From Nepenthes gracilis (Eukaryota; Streptophyta; Magnoliopsida; Caryophyllales; Nepenthaceae): a DNA stretch of 64,000 bases. The notes under the pieces were generated by a model. That model did not search any database. It had not been told where the DNA came from and saw only the letters and a list, made by a program, of their open reading frames with translations. Positions within the stretch are counted from its first letter, which is position 1. Every line of letters begins with the position of its first letter. Below are positions 45,900-59,329 of this stretch, in pieces. The position numbers and the translations under genes are program-made. The stretch covers positions 20,498,037 through 20,562,036 of the forward strand of contig BSYO01000004.1 of NCBI GenBank assembly GCA_033239525.1, read 5' to 3'.

Positions 45900-48560
45900 G
45901 GATTACGGTCAAATAAGCTTCCCGCCTAAAGACATCACATTTTGTAGCCACAACCCAATTGAGGGTAACCACGAGGATGTTCGGCTGCTAATGAACATAA
46001 ATGTGGAGTCCTTGGTAGCGAAGTCAACAACATGCTGAGAATGCTCAAAATCCTATGGTATGGTTAAAAGGGTACGCACTTAGAGTACTTGTCCCCAACT
46101 CTCAAGCATCCACCTTTAGGAAGAGAAACAAAGGAAGAAAGCCTGTGTCCAAAGGAATGCCCCAGAAATCAAGGATCCAGGAGGGATGAGAGGCCTCCCT
46201 TTAGAAAAATCCATCCCGACTCAAATGTCAACTTAACTTCGAGGTCAGGGAAGAAAGTCCCAAGCGATACAATCCACGATACACGTGTGATTCAGGGCGG
46301 CTGTCATCATGTGATGCAGCCTCATGCAAAAACTTGCAGAAAGACTATCCCAAGTAGGCAAACGCCCTGCATATTAGCCAACCACTCAAAGTTGAGTAAG
46401 TTCCTCAATGCAAAGAGGATCGTGTCCATAGCTGAGATTGAAGAAAGAATAAAAATGGTCGAATAATCGACCAAACTAGACTAAACGCCGTTTAAAAGGA
46501 AGATTAAGACACATCGACTCCCTCACAAATTTAAAATGCCAGTATTGGAGTCTACAATGGGAGTGTTGATCTGATGGATCACTTCCAGACATTGTTGGGA
46601 TTCCAGGGTCTAATTGATCCCACATTAAATACTTCTCTTTCACTCTCAAAGGATACACCTAAATTTGGTTCTACAGGCTGGCATTAAATTCAATTAGATC
46701 CTTCCATAAGTTGGCTAATTAATTTTGGTCTCAATTTGTCTCTAATCGAAGGGAGGAGAAATAGTCGTGATATCTCATCAAAGTGCAACAAGGTCTAAAT
46801 AAAAGTCTGAATTTCTTGGACTGATTCAACATAGAGACCCAAGGCATATCCAAGCTCACGACGAGATAAAGCTGAATTCATTTATGGCTACCATTCAACT
46901 GGGAGAGTTCTTCAAGTATCTGATCTAGTAGGAATTAAAGACGTTCCTCGAGGTTAAAACTATCATCTGGGCGTATATTACAACCGATGAGGCCAATAAA
47001 GTAAAACGGTCAGAATGCACAGACTGCAATCATTTGGGATCAACCAATGGAAAAAAGAGGAATAATGACGACTCGTCCACTCATGATCCTTGAAAACATT
47101 AGAGGATCGAGCCTAGGGCAAGAAGAAAATTCAAGTCGTTGAACCTCACCCCCTTGAATAACACCCATTTCAATGCCCTTATGCAAGATGTAGAATAAAA
47201 ATTCATAAAAAGGCCCAAGTTGGTAAAAAACCCGGAGGGAGGAGACTAGTCAAAATACTATTTCTACCACCGATCTTCGAGCCAAAACATTAAGGATTGC
47301 CAGATGTTGTACAAGAAGATTGATGTCATTATTCAAAAAGAATACCTTAATAAATATATGAAGATTTTAGGATTTTCTCCTAGTGACACCAATAATGGCG
47401 ACATAGAACCGACCGACCAACCTCAAAATCGAATAGCTGTTGGAGTGGTAAACATAATATTCACCAAATTAGTTCGAAGCAATGCTTTGGATGGTCCTAA
47501 AATGACTTCCTCTAGCAAGAGGCAGAAGATAGGAATAAAAATATTGTCATTAGTTTCAATAACGATGATATATTATATGTAATTACTCATTTAGACCCTA
47601 TTGTTATGTTTGTACTCATTTTAAACGAAGTCGGTGATTACCAATTGAAACGAGTTTCATTGATAATTAAAGTTCTCAAAATGTTCATTATCTTGATGTG
47701 TTCTTTAAGTTAGGGCTTAAAAAGAACTAAATGCAATTGATTGATGGCCCCTTATATGAGTTAGACAATGAACCTATTTAAGTGTAGGGAATCATCCAAT
47801 TGGAAATCATTATGAGGAGATACCCTGAAATAGCTTCCCAAATGCTAACATTCTTAGTATTGGATTTATCATCAGTCTAAAATGTTATTTCAGGATGATT
47901 CTATTTGGTGGCTTTTGGGACAGTAACTTCTATTCCGCACTTAAAGATAAAGTTCATGACCTTATTTAGAGTAGGGGAGGTGTGAGGTGACCAAGTTATC
48001 AGTAGGACTTGCTACCTGATTGAAATAAGTCAATCGGTTCTATCTCAGCCAATTGAAGAGTTTGACCTTCGAGATGAGATGACACTCCAACAAGGCCAGC
48101 CTGGTGAGTCTTTCATGCAAGTCACTCTTGATCCAACCGAACTGAATAAGTATGTCCAAATTAGGAGTTCTCGGCCGACCATTTGCAAGGGGCAACTGAT
48201 GGAATTTCTCTACCAAAACTCGGATATATTTTTGTGAATATCGGCAGACATGCTAGGTATACTTATAAAAATAATAGTTTATAAGTTGAGTCCAATCCCA
48301 GATCATAAACCAGTCCAACAAAAATCAGAGAATTGCTCCGTAGAAAAGTTTATTGCCATGAGGGATGAGGTTAAAAAATTGCTCAATGTAGGCTTCATTG
48401 AAAAAATTTACTATCTAGATTGGCTATCGAATGTCATCCTTTTCAAGAAAAGTAATAGAAAACAAAAGATGTATGTCAATTTCATACATATCAAAACAGT
48501 GAGCAACAATCAAAACATAGATGACAGCATTCTTGTAAACAAACACACTTAGTCAAAGAA
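45900..48560 (+). pseudogene. Decayed Tat-like Ty3/gypsy gag to RT N-terminus (copy 1)
   Basis: Gag remnant at about 46490-47080 (traces such as FTLKGYT and ITTDEANKVKRSEC). The region before protease lies at 47260-47370 (NIKDCQMLYKKIDVII followed by EYLNKYM, equivalent to the usual HDTEDC...GYLxxF). A protease region with many stops follows to about 47990. The RT start lies at 48240-48552 (MLGILIKIIVYKLSPIPDHKPV, KKLLNVGFIEKIYY, LDWLSNVILFKKS). It stops before the RT catalytic core, where unrelated sequence (the FAR1-like pseudogene) begins. Numerous stops and frameshifts; no product expected. Confidence 0.75.
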
Positions 48561-48679
48561 TTAAAACAAAACATATTTCTTGTGTGCCGTGAGTAGTTAA
48601 GTAAACAATAAGCAAGCACACCATAGTATAGCAAACAATAAACAATTCTTCTAAGCAGTTAACAAGTATACGCACTTCT

Positions 48680-50460
48680 TGTATTTACTTTTCTCCAAAC
48701 AACTTTTGGGTTTTTACCTTCCATCCTACACAATGTTTCACATCTTTAACTGTTCTATCGGCAATTTGCCCCGAGACATTTTTCATATCTAATGCCTCCT
48801 TACTTGTCTCTTATTCAAAACTAAGGTTACAAAATCAGTCTAAGATTTTATTAATTCCAATGGCAATCACTTTCATCGTTTTTCTACCACTCGAAGTGGA
48901 TCCGAACCTCTTTGACTAAATACGCAATTTGTCTGTGTTGTTTTGAATTCTAGGTGTAATAGTGATTTTATTGAAACATCTTGTGTTTCAAGTCCATTTG
49001 TCCATGATATAGTGTTCAGGAATAATAGCCAGGTAATGGAGATTAAAAACTATAAAAGCATGTACACAAAATATTCTAACAATTTGAAATCATCAATAAA
49101 TATAGTCCACATTTTTGGTTGATGCATAAAAAACAACTTTAGTCGCATTTATCGATTGCATGTAATAAATTATGGCATGAATAAAATCCTTACGAGAGAT
49201 AATATGCCAACCCAACATCTCAAGTAGCTATTTTAAAATCATCTTAAACATGGTTAGGATGTAAATTTTTACAGCTGAAATTATAAAAAGACAATAAGTT
49301 ATAACAATATCTAAAATCTTTTGCCTACATGTAAAATCAGCAATCAATTCTTTATACTTCTTTTTATCTACCATCATATCGAAATGATAGAAGAAAATTT
49401 TCATATTAAATCTCATTTTAGATGAGATTTCAAGTCGCTGTTTGAGTTTTATGACAGTTGAGTACTTTGTACACCAAAAGTGAAGATAGTTTTAATATAG
49501 TACAAGGCTCACTTGTGACGTACACTATATACAACTTCAAGCCATAAGAATACATGAAATGCTTTTTCATTGAAAACCATTGTTACCCATATAGTTTCAA
49601 ATTTTATATTATTATTAAATTTATGCATACAGCTAATAAATTCATGAAACAATTTAAAATAATAAGCCAAGTACTTGCTGGCATTTTATAAAATACGCCG
49701 CGTGTACAAGATATAAAAATTATAGGGCATTATTAAATGAATCTCTTTATAGTTATTATGGTATGTTGATCAGTAAATAGAGTAATAGGTTTTTGCCCAC
49801 CATGACATCTCAAAAATGCTTTAAATAGCTATACAAAAGATCTTGCTATCTCAACACACAATAGTATAATTTTCAATACAACTATCTGCTTGTGATGGCT
49901 TCACCTAGTGACAACATCAAAAAGTCTCAAATTTTTGTTCGTTTCATATATTGCGCCAAATGTGAAAACATCTTTGAAAGCTACATAATTAGTAATTATC
50001 TCTATATCGATCTAGAAGATATTAGTTATCAATTCATCTATATCAAGGCATGTGGTATTATAAAATTATCTATTTTTTTTTTATTTTTGGTTACAAAAGT
50101 TTGTTAATATGGCCCCCACCTCACCACACTTCATACTCCACTGTCTTTTAGCTCGAAGATAAGATTTTGTGATCTTCTGCCATATAGCTAACATTTTTTC
50201 TATGACCAATCTCCACATCAGTTAGTGTATGCATGTAATAAGGTTTTAAACCAGCGTCTTGGGCCATCTAAATAATATGACCTTATACATTTAAAACCTG
50301 CATTTGGGAACTCAATATATATCATGTTTCAAGAGGCTCTAATTCATGATTATACACCATCATGAAATTTCTAATGACAATAGTCATACTTTTCCTTATT
50401 AATAAGCATTTGATCTCAACGAGACAATCACATCTAGTTTGTCATTATTGTCTGTGGGAT
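48680..50460 (-). pseudogene. FAR1/FRS-like (MULE transposase-derived) pseudogene
   Basis: Degenerate minus-strand coding sequence with the family's landmarks in the right order. The end of the FAR1 DNA-binding domain is at about 50337-50355 (YNHELEPLE). A MULE transposase trace, GGQKPITLFTDQ, is near 49765-49800. The linker VDKKKYKELIADF, followed by RQKIL, is at about 49300-49380. A SWIM zinc-finger half, CVHAL, is near 49055-49070, and the motif IPEHYIMDKWT is at about 48997-49030. FAR1/FHY3-related proteins are transcription factors domesticated from Mutator-like transposases. Whether this was a host FRS gene or a MULE is not decidable here. Stops and frameshifts separate the motifs, so it is inactive. 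It sits between two Tat-like gypsy stretches on the other strand. Confidence 0.72.
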
Positions 50461-50689
50461 CTAGATAAAAAAATTTATAATTCAATCGACTTTATTTGTA
50501 TTATTATCCAAATTTGAGGTATGTATCATTAGTATCGTCTGTGAAAATATAGTTAAACTGTTTGTTCCTATCTGGTTCAGATTACACCTAAACAAGAATC
50601 TCATTAGCTTACATTCTATCTCTTCAACAAATTGAAAATGATGGTGAATACAATAGCACATGAACAATTAAGCTAACTACCGAAGGAGA

Positions 50690-53600
50690 TTCCTTCTCAT
50701 GGCATCCTCCTAAGAGACGGCAATCACAAGAGTGCCAACTCGCCAACCATCCCAAATTTCAAAGCCTTAGCTGCTTAAATTCAAGATATATTAAAAATAT
50801 TAAAATTCTTATGAGATAAAGTTGAAGACTAGACTTGTAAGGTGGAGGCCTTCTAGCCACAAGCTTAGACCTCGAGGAGGAGGTCGAAAGGAAAAAAAGT
50901 TATCTCAAGAGGGAGAAACCCTCCACCAAAGACTTTGGTGGCTCTTGAGACAAATGTCTAAATTGTTCCTTCTTGATGTGAACGATGTTTAAATTTTGAG
51001 AGTAGGGTAGATAGTCCTGAGCGATGAAATTTTCAATACACTCAAGATTTTGGCCGCCATATAATCCAAAATGAATGATCATGCAATAGTATACCCAGAA
51101 CCCTCTTGACTAAGCATATACCAAGTATTTCTGCTAATCTTTTAAAGTTGAGGATATCTCTTAACATTATAATAACTACCTCCACAATTGAAGTGGAGGA
51201 ACAAATAAAAATAATAGTGCAATAGGTTTTTTAAAAAAAAAAATACTGTTGGACAAACGACCAAATTGATTGGACTCCATTCGCCTCGGAAATAAAAGAG
51301 GTATCAACTTCCTTATAAATTTAAAATACAAATATTAGAACCATATGATGGAATTACTGATCTAATTGATCACTTTTGGACATTACTCAGCTTCCAAAAC
51401 TTAGAATACCATGTTTTGTCTCGATTTTCCTTTAATTTTAAAAATAGGTGAGAGAATTTGATTCTATAGGTTATGACTAAATTCAATTAGAACTTTTTAG
51501 GAGTTAAAATCAGTTCCTATCTCAATTTGCTCTTAGTTGACAAGGAAAAAAAAAAAGCAAACAACTCTAATGCCTTTTTAAAAAACAAACAACTCAGTTG
51601 ATGCTCCCAAAGTACTTTCTGGCCAAATTTAAAGGTCAGGCTGGAGGCATATCAAAATTCATCAATAAAGGGAAGCAAAATAACTTCATGGGTACTATTC
51701 AATCAAGTGACTTTTTAGGTCTTTAGTTCAGTGGGAACCAAATGCATTCCTAGAGGTAAAAGCTTTCACCCAAGCATATATTATAATAGAGGAAGCTAAA
51801 GAAACCCAATCACCAAAATACTTGAATTGTGAGCTGATCTGGGGTTAAAATGGTGGAGGAAAGAAAAGAAACGATAACAATTTATCAATTCAAGATTACT
51901 GAAAGCAATAAATTATTGAGTTAGATATTCGAAGACAATACAGGTTACTAAATTTCAGGCCGCTCAATGCTCAAATTATGAGCATCAACTGGGCTTAAAT
52001 GGTTGAGGAAAGAATCGAAATGATGAAAATTCATCAACTCGTGATTATAGAAAGCAACAAATAGTTGAGTCAGGTTTTGGAAAAAAAAAAATACAAGTTG
52101 CTATATCTCATGCCACTCAATAATACTTGGACAAATATTCTAAGGCAAATTTAGAATGAAAACTTTTTGAAGTAGCCCAAGCTAGTTAAAAATCCGGAGG
52201 GAAGCGACTAGTCAAAATACTACCCCTACCAACGATCTCTAGGGATTAATACCGAAGATTGTTAGACATTTTAAAAGGAAATTGAGGACATGACACAAAA
52301 TAGGTACCTAAAGAAATATTTGTAAAATCTTGGATCTATCTCAAGAAAAGATAAAGATAAGAGTTGGCTGAGCCACTATAAAATTAAGTAGTGCCAGGAG
52401 TCATTAATATAATCTCAACTAGGCCTATCATTTCAGAAACTCAAATTATCTGGAGGAAGCTTCCACAAGCAAGAGACAAAATTTAAGGATAAAAAGTGAT
52501 GTAATTAGTTTTAGTAATAATAATACAATACATATAATCTCTCTCTATTTTGATCATTTTATTGTATCTACACTTACTTTCTGATAGAGTCTAATGCTAC
52601 TAGTTGAAATAAGTTTTCATTAAATAATAAAATTTAAGAAACGTTTTATACTTTGATGCGTTTATTAAATTAGGGTTTAAGAGCAATCAAATGAAACCAT
52701 CAAATAGAGCACTATATGGATACTTAACAAAGAATTAGTCCAAGTAAAAAGAAATGAACATTTAGAGGTTATGATGGAGATATACCCAAAAATGGATTCC
52801 ATTAATTAACTATTTTAGCTGATGATCTTTCATCCGTTTATAATGTTATATTAGTTAGACCATGTTTAGAAACATTCAAAGTGTTTACTTCAATCCTACA
52901 TATTAAAATAATGTTTCCAACTATATATAAGATTAGAGAAATTAAAGGAGATCATGCCACTAGAAGGAGTTGTTATTTAACAAAAGTTAATGGCCTAATT
53001 CTTCCACAATCAATAGAGGAATTTGACCTTCAGGATGAAATCTTTCTTTAATAGGCTCAACTCGAAAAATCACCTCTATAAATTCATTTGAATTCGATAG
53101 AGCTAAATAAGTATGTTCACATTAGTTCTTCATTGGATCATGATTTGAAACAAAAGTTAATAAAGTTTTTACAAAACAATACAAACATTTTTGGCTGGAC
53201 TCCAACAAATATGTTAGGCATTCTGATAGAAACAATGTCTCACAAGTAGAGCCCTGTACTCGAAAGTAAACCTATCAAACAAAAGAAATGAAACCTCTCC
53301 ATATAAAAACTCAAAACAATCCAAGAAGAAATTAAGAAATTAATAGATAATGGATTCATCAGAGAAGTTAGCTCTCTGGATTGGCAATCTAGTGTTATCC
53401 TCATAAAAAAGAGTAAAGGAAGCTTCACAAATATAAATAAAATTTGTCCAAAATATAGTTTTTCACTTTTAAGGATTGATTAGCTAATAGATTTTGTATC
53501 TAGACATCAACTATTATGTTTTATGGATACTTATTTCTAATACAATTAAATTCAAATGAATCTAGAAAATGAAGAGATAATATCATTTATGACTAATTAA

Positions 53601-56270
53601 GAAACCTATTGTCACAAAGTGATATCATTTGACTTGAAAAATATAGGCACAATTTATCAAAGGTTGGTAATAAAATATTCGAATTATAGATCGAAAAAAT
53701 ATAAAAGTATACGTTAATGATATGCTTATCAAAAAAGTACTTACTGACGATCATATTAATGATTTGGTTGAGACATTTGATATATTCATAATATATCAAA
53801 TGAAGTTAAATCAAATTAAATACGTTTTTGGTGTAACTTCTGCTAAGTTCTTGAGATTCATAGTCTCACAATATAGGATAGGGCAAATTTGAAGAAAACT
53901 AAAACAACAATGGATATAAAACCATCTCAAACTATTAAGGAGATCCGAAGGTTAACTGGGTGTCTTGTTACCTTATCTCAAATTATGATGAAATCAGCTA
54001 ACAATACTTACTGTTCTGCAAGGCAATAAGACGAGTAAATACAATTGATTTCAAATGGTTAGATAAATGCCAGCAAGTCTTTCAGAAGCTAAAAGAATAT
54101 TTGGCACATCCACATTTATTATCTCATCCTAAGGAAGATAAGAAATTATATTTTTACCTAGTTATTTTAGAAATAGCTCTAAGAGTTATTCTGTTTGGAA
54201 AAGAGGTAGAAATTTAGTAACTGGTATACTATATCAGTAAGATCCTGATAAATTTAGAGACTCGATACGCAAAAATGAAAAAGGCTACTTTTACCTTAAT
54301 TTTTGTTGTAAGGAATCTCTAACCATATTTTTAAACTTATAAAATTGTGATCTAATAGATCAACCATTAAAAAAAATTTTACAAAAACTAAAAGTATTTG
54401 GATGCGTAATTAATTAATCTATCAAGTTGAGCGAGTTTGACATAGAGTTTTGGGCCCAATCCTCATAAAGGGTCAAACCCTTACAAATTTTATTGTTAAA
54501 ACGACCCTAATTTTAAAAAAATATTTCAATCCATGGGGGGAACATCAATTGTGTTGTCGCCTATGTAGACAATATATACTGATGGAGCATCTTCTCAAAT
54601 AGATAGTACTAAATTCACCATAAGAAACTGAGATTAGATACTTAATCACATTCAAATTTTCAACCATAAACAGTGTAGCAGAATATGAAGCTCTGTAATC
54701 GAGTTAAAGCTAGCCAAAGAATATTTCATTAAAAATCTAATCATATGTAGTGATTTTGAATTAATAGTTAATCAAGTATTTGTTATATTCAAAGCAACCA
54801 ATCCAAACCAAACTAAATACCTTTATATGGTATAAGATCTTATGTCATTCCTTGATAAATTTAAAATTATCCATATCCTTAGATAAGATAATTAGAAAAC
54901 TGATCGATTTTTCAAAATGATGACATTTGGTTATCTAGAATAATATACCCAAGATATGACAGAAATAATTCAAAGATTGATTATTGAAAAATAAGATGAG
55001 ATTCTTCGAAATACCTAATGAGATAATTTATATGAATTCATATATTAATTCCTTGAAAATGAGACGCTTCCGAGTAATCCAACAGAGGCAAAGTGGATTT
55101 AAAAAATAGTAGTTTGGCATACGATAGTTGATAAATCATTATATAGAAGAGGTTATTTAGTACCCTATATGTACTATTTAGCTCCTGTCAAAGCTGATTA
55201 TGCCATTGGAGAAATATATCTTGACATATGTGAGGCACATGTAAAAGTTAAAAACTTGTACTTCCAAATTATCAGATAGAGTTATTATTAGCTAACAATG
55301 AAGACAAATGTAATAGAGTTTGTTCAAAATGTGAAAATTGTTAAATTCATGATAATGTACCCAAGCAACTATACACAAAACTTCAAACTTTACAAGTTCT
55401 CTAACTGTTCATACAATGAGGACTAGACATGTTAGATTCGTTTCCTCCAACAACCCGTCAAAAAATTTATTGCCACTGCAGTGGACTACTTTACCAAATT
55501 GGTAAAAGCTTCTTCATTGGTTAAAATAATAGAGCAAAATGTAATAGAATTTATACAACCAAATATTATCTATAGATTTGAGATATCAAAGTTTATACTA
55601 ATCGATAATTAATTCTAAAAAAAAAAGTTCATGAAATATTATAAAGGCCATGGTATTATATTGATCCATATATTAATTTCATATTCTCAAATAAATTGAT
55701 AAGTAGAAGTGGCAAACCAAATAATAATCAATGGATTAAGACTAGATCGGACAAAACTAGAGGTGCTTGGGTTGACAAACTTCCATCTATACTTTGAACC
55801 TAATGAATGACTTCGAGAGAACCCATTGGAGAAACATTATTTAATTTATATTCCAGAACAAAAGTGGTAATCCCATTAGAGACAGGACTGTCAAACTATT
55901 GAGTAAGAAATTTTTATTCTAATTAAATGTCTCAACTCTTTAGACAGAATTTAATTTTTTTAAGAGGAGGTAGAGAAGTGGAACACATTCAAGAAGTAGT
56001 CTATTAGCAAAAAGTCACTCGATATTACAATAAAAATACAAAACCATGGACTTTTGAGGTTGGAGACTTAATTTGAAAGAGACATTCATAGTGTTAGCAA
56101 TAATTTGAAACGTGGTGTAAAAACTGCATACCCAAAATAAAAAGTTAGTCCTTCAAACTTGGAAAACCCTTGCTATTAAAGAATATTATTGATGAAAAGG
56201 TTAACTTAAGAACAAAGAGGTACGCCCTGTCCCTCAAATTGGAATATATGAATGATGTAAATTATTTTTC
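50690..56270 (+). pseudogene. Decayed Tat-like Ty3/gypsy gag-pol (copy 2)
   Basis: Gag lies about 50690-52150, parallel to copy 1; compare 'ttataaatttaaaatacaaatattagaacc' at about 51314-51343 with 'cacaaatttaaaatgccagtattggagtc' at about 46525-46553. Protease lies to about 52960. RT starts at 53190 (LIDNGFIREVSSLDWQSSVIL), and its catalytic box is VYVNDMLIK at 53707-53733, where D has become N. RNase H starts with YTDGASS at about 54573. Integrase lies about 55080-55620 (VDYFTKLVKASS), and its C-terminus reaches about 56270. The order RT-RNaseH-integrase and the wording mark it as Ty3/gypsy of the Tat group. Dozens of stops and frameshifts; clearly ancient. Confidence 0.8.
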
Positions 56271-57167
56271 ATGTTATCAATGAAAAATAATTTTTTATTT
56301 ACTTTTTATAAATTTGCATGCATGTATGCTATCAATATGACTATGACTGACCCCGAGTTAGACAATTGGTTTTAACTTGTGTTCGTTAAATCTATGGATT
56401 CAAATGAATGGTCATAATATAAATTTAGTAGAATTATACAACCTCAAGGATGGTCAAACACGTAAAATTATATGAGGTACAAAGACTTAAAAATCAAGCA
56501 TTTGATATCCTTCTGAGTGGTCAAAAATTTTGCTAGGAGAAGTCAATTAAGACTAAACTACTAATAGTCATCCAACCCATTAAACCTTAAGGATGCTATA
56601 CATGTATAAGTGACAATATTTTTTTCCACAGATACATACAATTAGTCAAACAATCAAAGATCATTATCCTTTCTAAAATGTAATGATAGTCTAAGAATTT
56701 AATTGGTAATCAATTTGAACATGTCATGTTCATAGATTTGTGAATATATACTCAAGGGCTATGCCGCCGATGGATATCAATTTAAAGTAACAATAGACAT
56801 ATAGAGATAAAAATATCAAAAGACATCTAATAAGGAATAAGCTACCTTATCCTTACACAAAGATGTGGAATGAAATTATAAGGGACTAAATTTAAATTGG
56901 CACTTCTATGGATGATGTTCATATTTGGCTCCTAGAGCTTAGGAGCTTGATTGGTCTTTAAAGTCTTTAACTTTAGAAGCCAAAGTTGTTCTAGAGCTTC
57001 TCACATTCAAACAACCGATAGAAAAGTTATGAGCTACAAATGAGACTATCCTTTTGCAAAGATCAATACCTTAATTAAATAAAAAATCAAGTAAATGACC
57101 AATTTTTCAGGTTGAATGCTCTTTAATGATTCCTTAAGCCTCGCACATTGAGTTTCCAATCCTTCTA
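56271..57167. other. Probable non-coding 3' part of the decayed gypsy element
   Basis: AT-rich, with no frame or terminal repeat recognised; it lies between the integrase end and an inserted chromovirus LTR. Confidence 0.35.
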
Positions 57168-59300
57168 TGGTATTAATTAAAAAGTATGAATCTTAAATTA
57201 TATTTTTAATAATAATTAATTAATTTAAATTAATAAAAATATCAATGTTAAATGATATTTTAGATCAAAATTAATTTTCTGACATAATTACATCAAACCG
57301 ACAAATATCTGACCAGCACCTAACTCACACATATACGTATTTTAAAAAGTAAGATCACATCTGAAAAACACCTTTGGAACGCTCATACATATTTTAGATA
57401 GACTAGTCATACCCAATGTGCATGTAAAGGGTGTACGTACGTGTTTCAAGCAGAGTCTAAATGCCTAATATGTACTTGAAGGACATTCGTGCACCATATG
57501 GTTCTGCATTGGCTCCGACACACATGCGCTAAATTTCTGTAAAAGACTCCATTAGTTGATTTTTAGGCATTTTCATAAAATTTTGGAGAGAAGAAAGAGA
57601 AAAAGAAAAGATGAAGAGATAGAGAGAGAAAAAGAAGGTAAGAAAATAAGGAAACAAATGAAATTCAATAGATTTTTAGGTAATTTTATGTATAAAGTGA
57701 GTACATTTAAGCTCTCTTTTTATTTATTACTTTTATATCTATTTAATCATATATTATTGTAACTGCTCATATATGCTCTAATTTCATATATGCAATATTT
57801 ATACCTCATACATATGTACTTCTATTCTCATTTCAGGCAACTTTCATAATATATATGCCTTCAGTTATGTAAATTATGTTTAAAAATTAATTTTCTATAA
57901 TAATATTTATATATGCCTTTAAGTCATGTTTAAATACTCTTACATATTTCTCAATTTCAAATATATGTTACCACTTGTCTTGAAATTTTATAAAATTACA
58001 CATATATGTTTTATAACTGATATGAGGTGATAAAATTATATTGACTATACTAATTTTCTTGTAATTTCAGTAATGAATACTATAACATGTTTATAATTCA
58101 TATGCTGCTATTCTTGCATGTGTTTAAAAATGCTTATAAAAGTTCTTGCATCTTCATGTATTATCGCAAGTCATAAATTTTATAAAAGGATAAAAAACTT
58201 TATATAAGTTGAGGAAAATAATATTTTTTTAAATGAAAAAATATAAAAATATATGTTCGTGTTTAAATAGAATTTTTAATTTGATTATGTATAAACTATT
58301 ATAAAAAATTGACAAAATATATTATAATATGTCTTAATATATTATTAGTAAAAAGTAAAATTTAAACCTATCATTCGTGAGTTGAAAGTGGCGTTTAGCC
58401 CTATCTATAGAGTTATATATATGACGATTCATTTACAAGTCTTGAATTGTAGTGTACGATCTTTATTATGTAGAAATAATCACAATCTGAGTTTCAATAT
58501 TCATCAATTTGTTGGAAATGCATCACTGATCATTGATCCCTAAGTTTTTGGCACGATTTAAGTATATTCCTAATGTTGTACAATTTGAAGAAGAAAAATT
58601 GATTATCAGTTTTAAATTAAATACAATATGTTTACGAAATATTGTCATTAATTTTTTTGGATATTTAATTATGACATATTCAAACATATTTTTAATATAT
58701 GTATATTTACTTATAAAAATTATATGCATTACTAAATAATTGATTTGCTTTTATTTTAATTTTTTACAAACCTTTTAGATTAAAGGATTTAAATCTTACT
58801 TCAAAGTAGTTCAAATCAAGAAAAGACCATTTGGGATTAGACTTAAGATTTGTAGAATTAGTTTATGTATTTTTATTAGTCAAAATAATAGTTTTAAGAT
58901 AGATATATTTGATACAGTTTATTAATATCATAATATTTAGTTTAAGGTGTTATATTATGTTGACAATTGAGTTTGACTTCGGTTTTGTTCAATAGTACAG
59001 TCGATTTATGATTTTTGATTATTCTAATTAGGTATTGATACTTTTTTTTTTACATACAATTGAAGTCACATTTTGATAGTATTCAGGAGCTATTTTCGGG
59101 TATGATATTTTTTGATCTTATAATTTGATTTATTATTTTATTTTAGATCGTTTGTCAGTATTAATTCTTCAGGTTTGCGCCTCGATATCGATTTTTATTT
59201 TTGGTTGGTAAAATGGATATTTGAATCTTGAATAAATATGATTCAAGATAATTATGGATTGATAATCAATAAAATAGTATTTTGAAATTAGGATGTGATA
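57168..59300 (+). mobile_element. Chromovirus LTR (solo or remnant), opposite orientation
   Basis: This plus-strand stretch aligns with the reverse complement of the chromovirus LTRs at 13991-16040 and 20246-22802. It begins TGGTATTAATT...TATGAATC like their minus-strand starts. 'ccctatctatagagttatatatatgacgattcatttacaagtc' (58399-58441) matches 'accatctataaagagtaatatatagacaatccatttatgagtc'. It ends GGATGTGATA where they end GTCGTGACA. No chromovirus coding sequence adjoins it and no TSD was found. Confidence 0.6.
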
Positions 59301-59329
59301 TTAACAACAATGGAAACATGATGTTTGGC

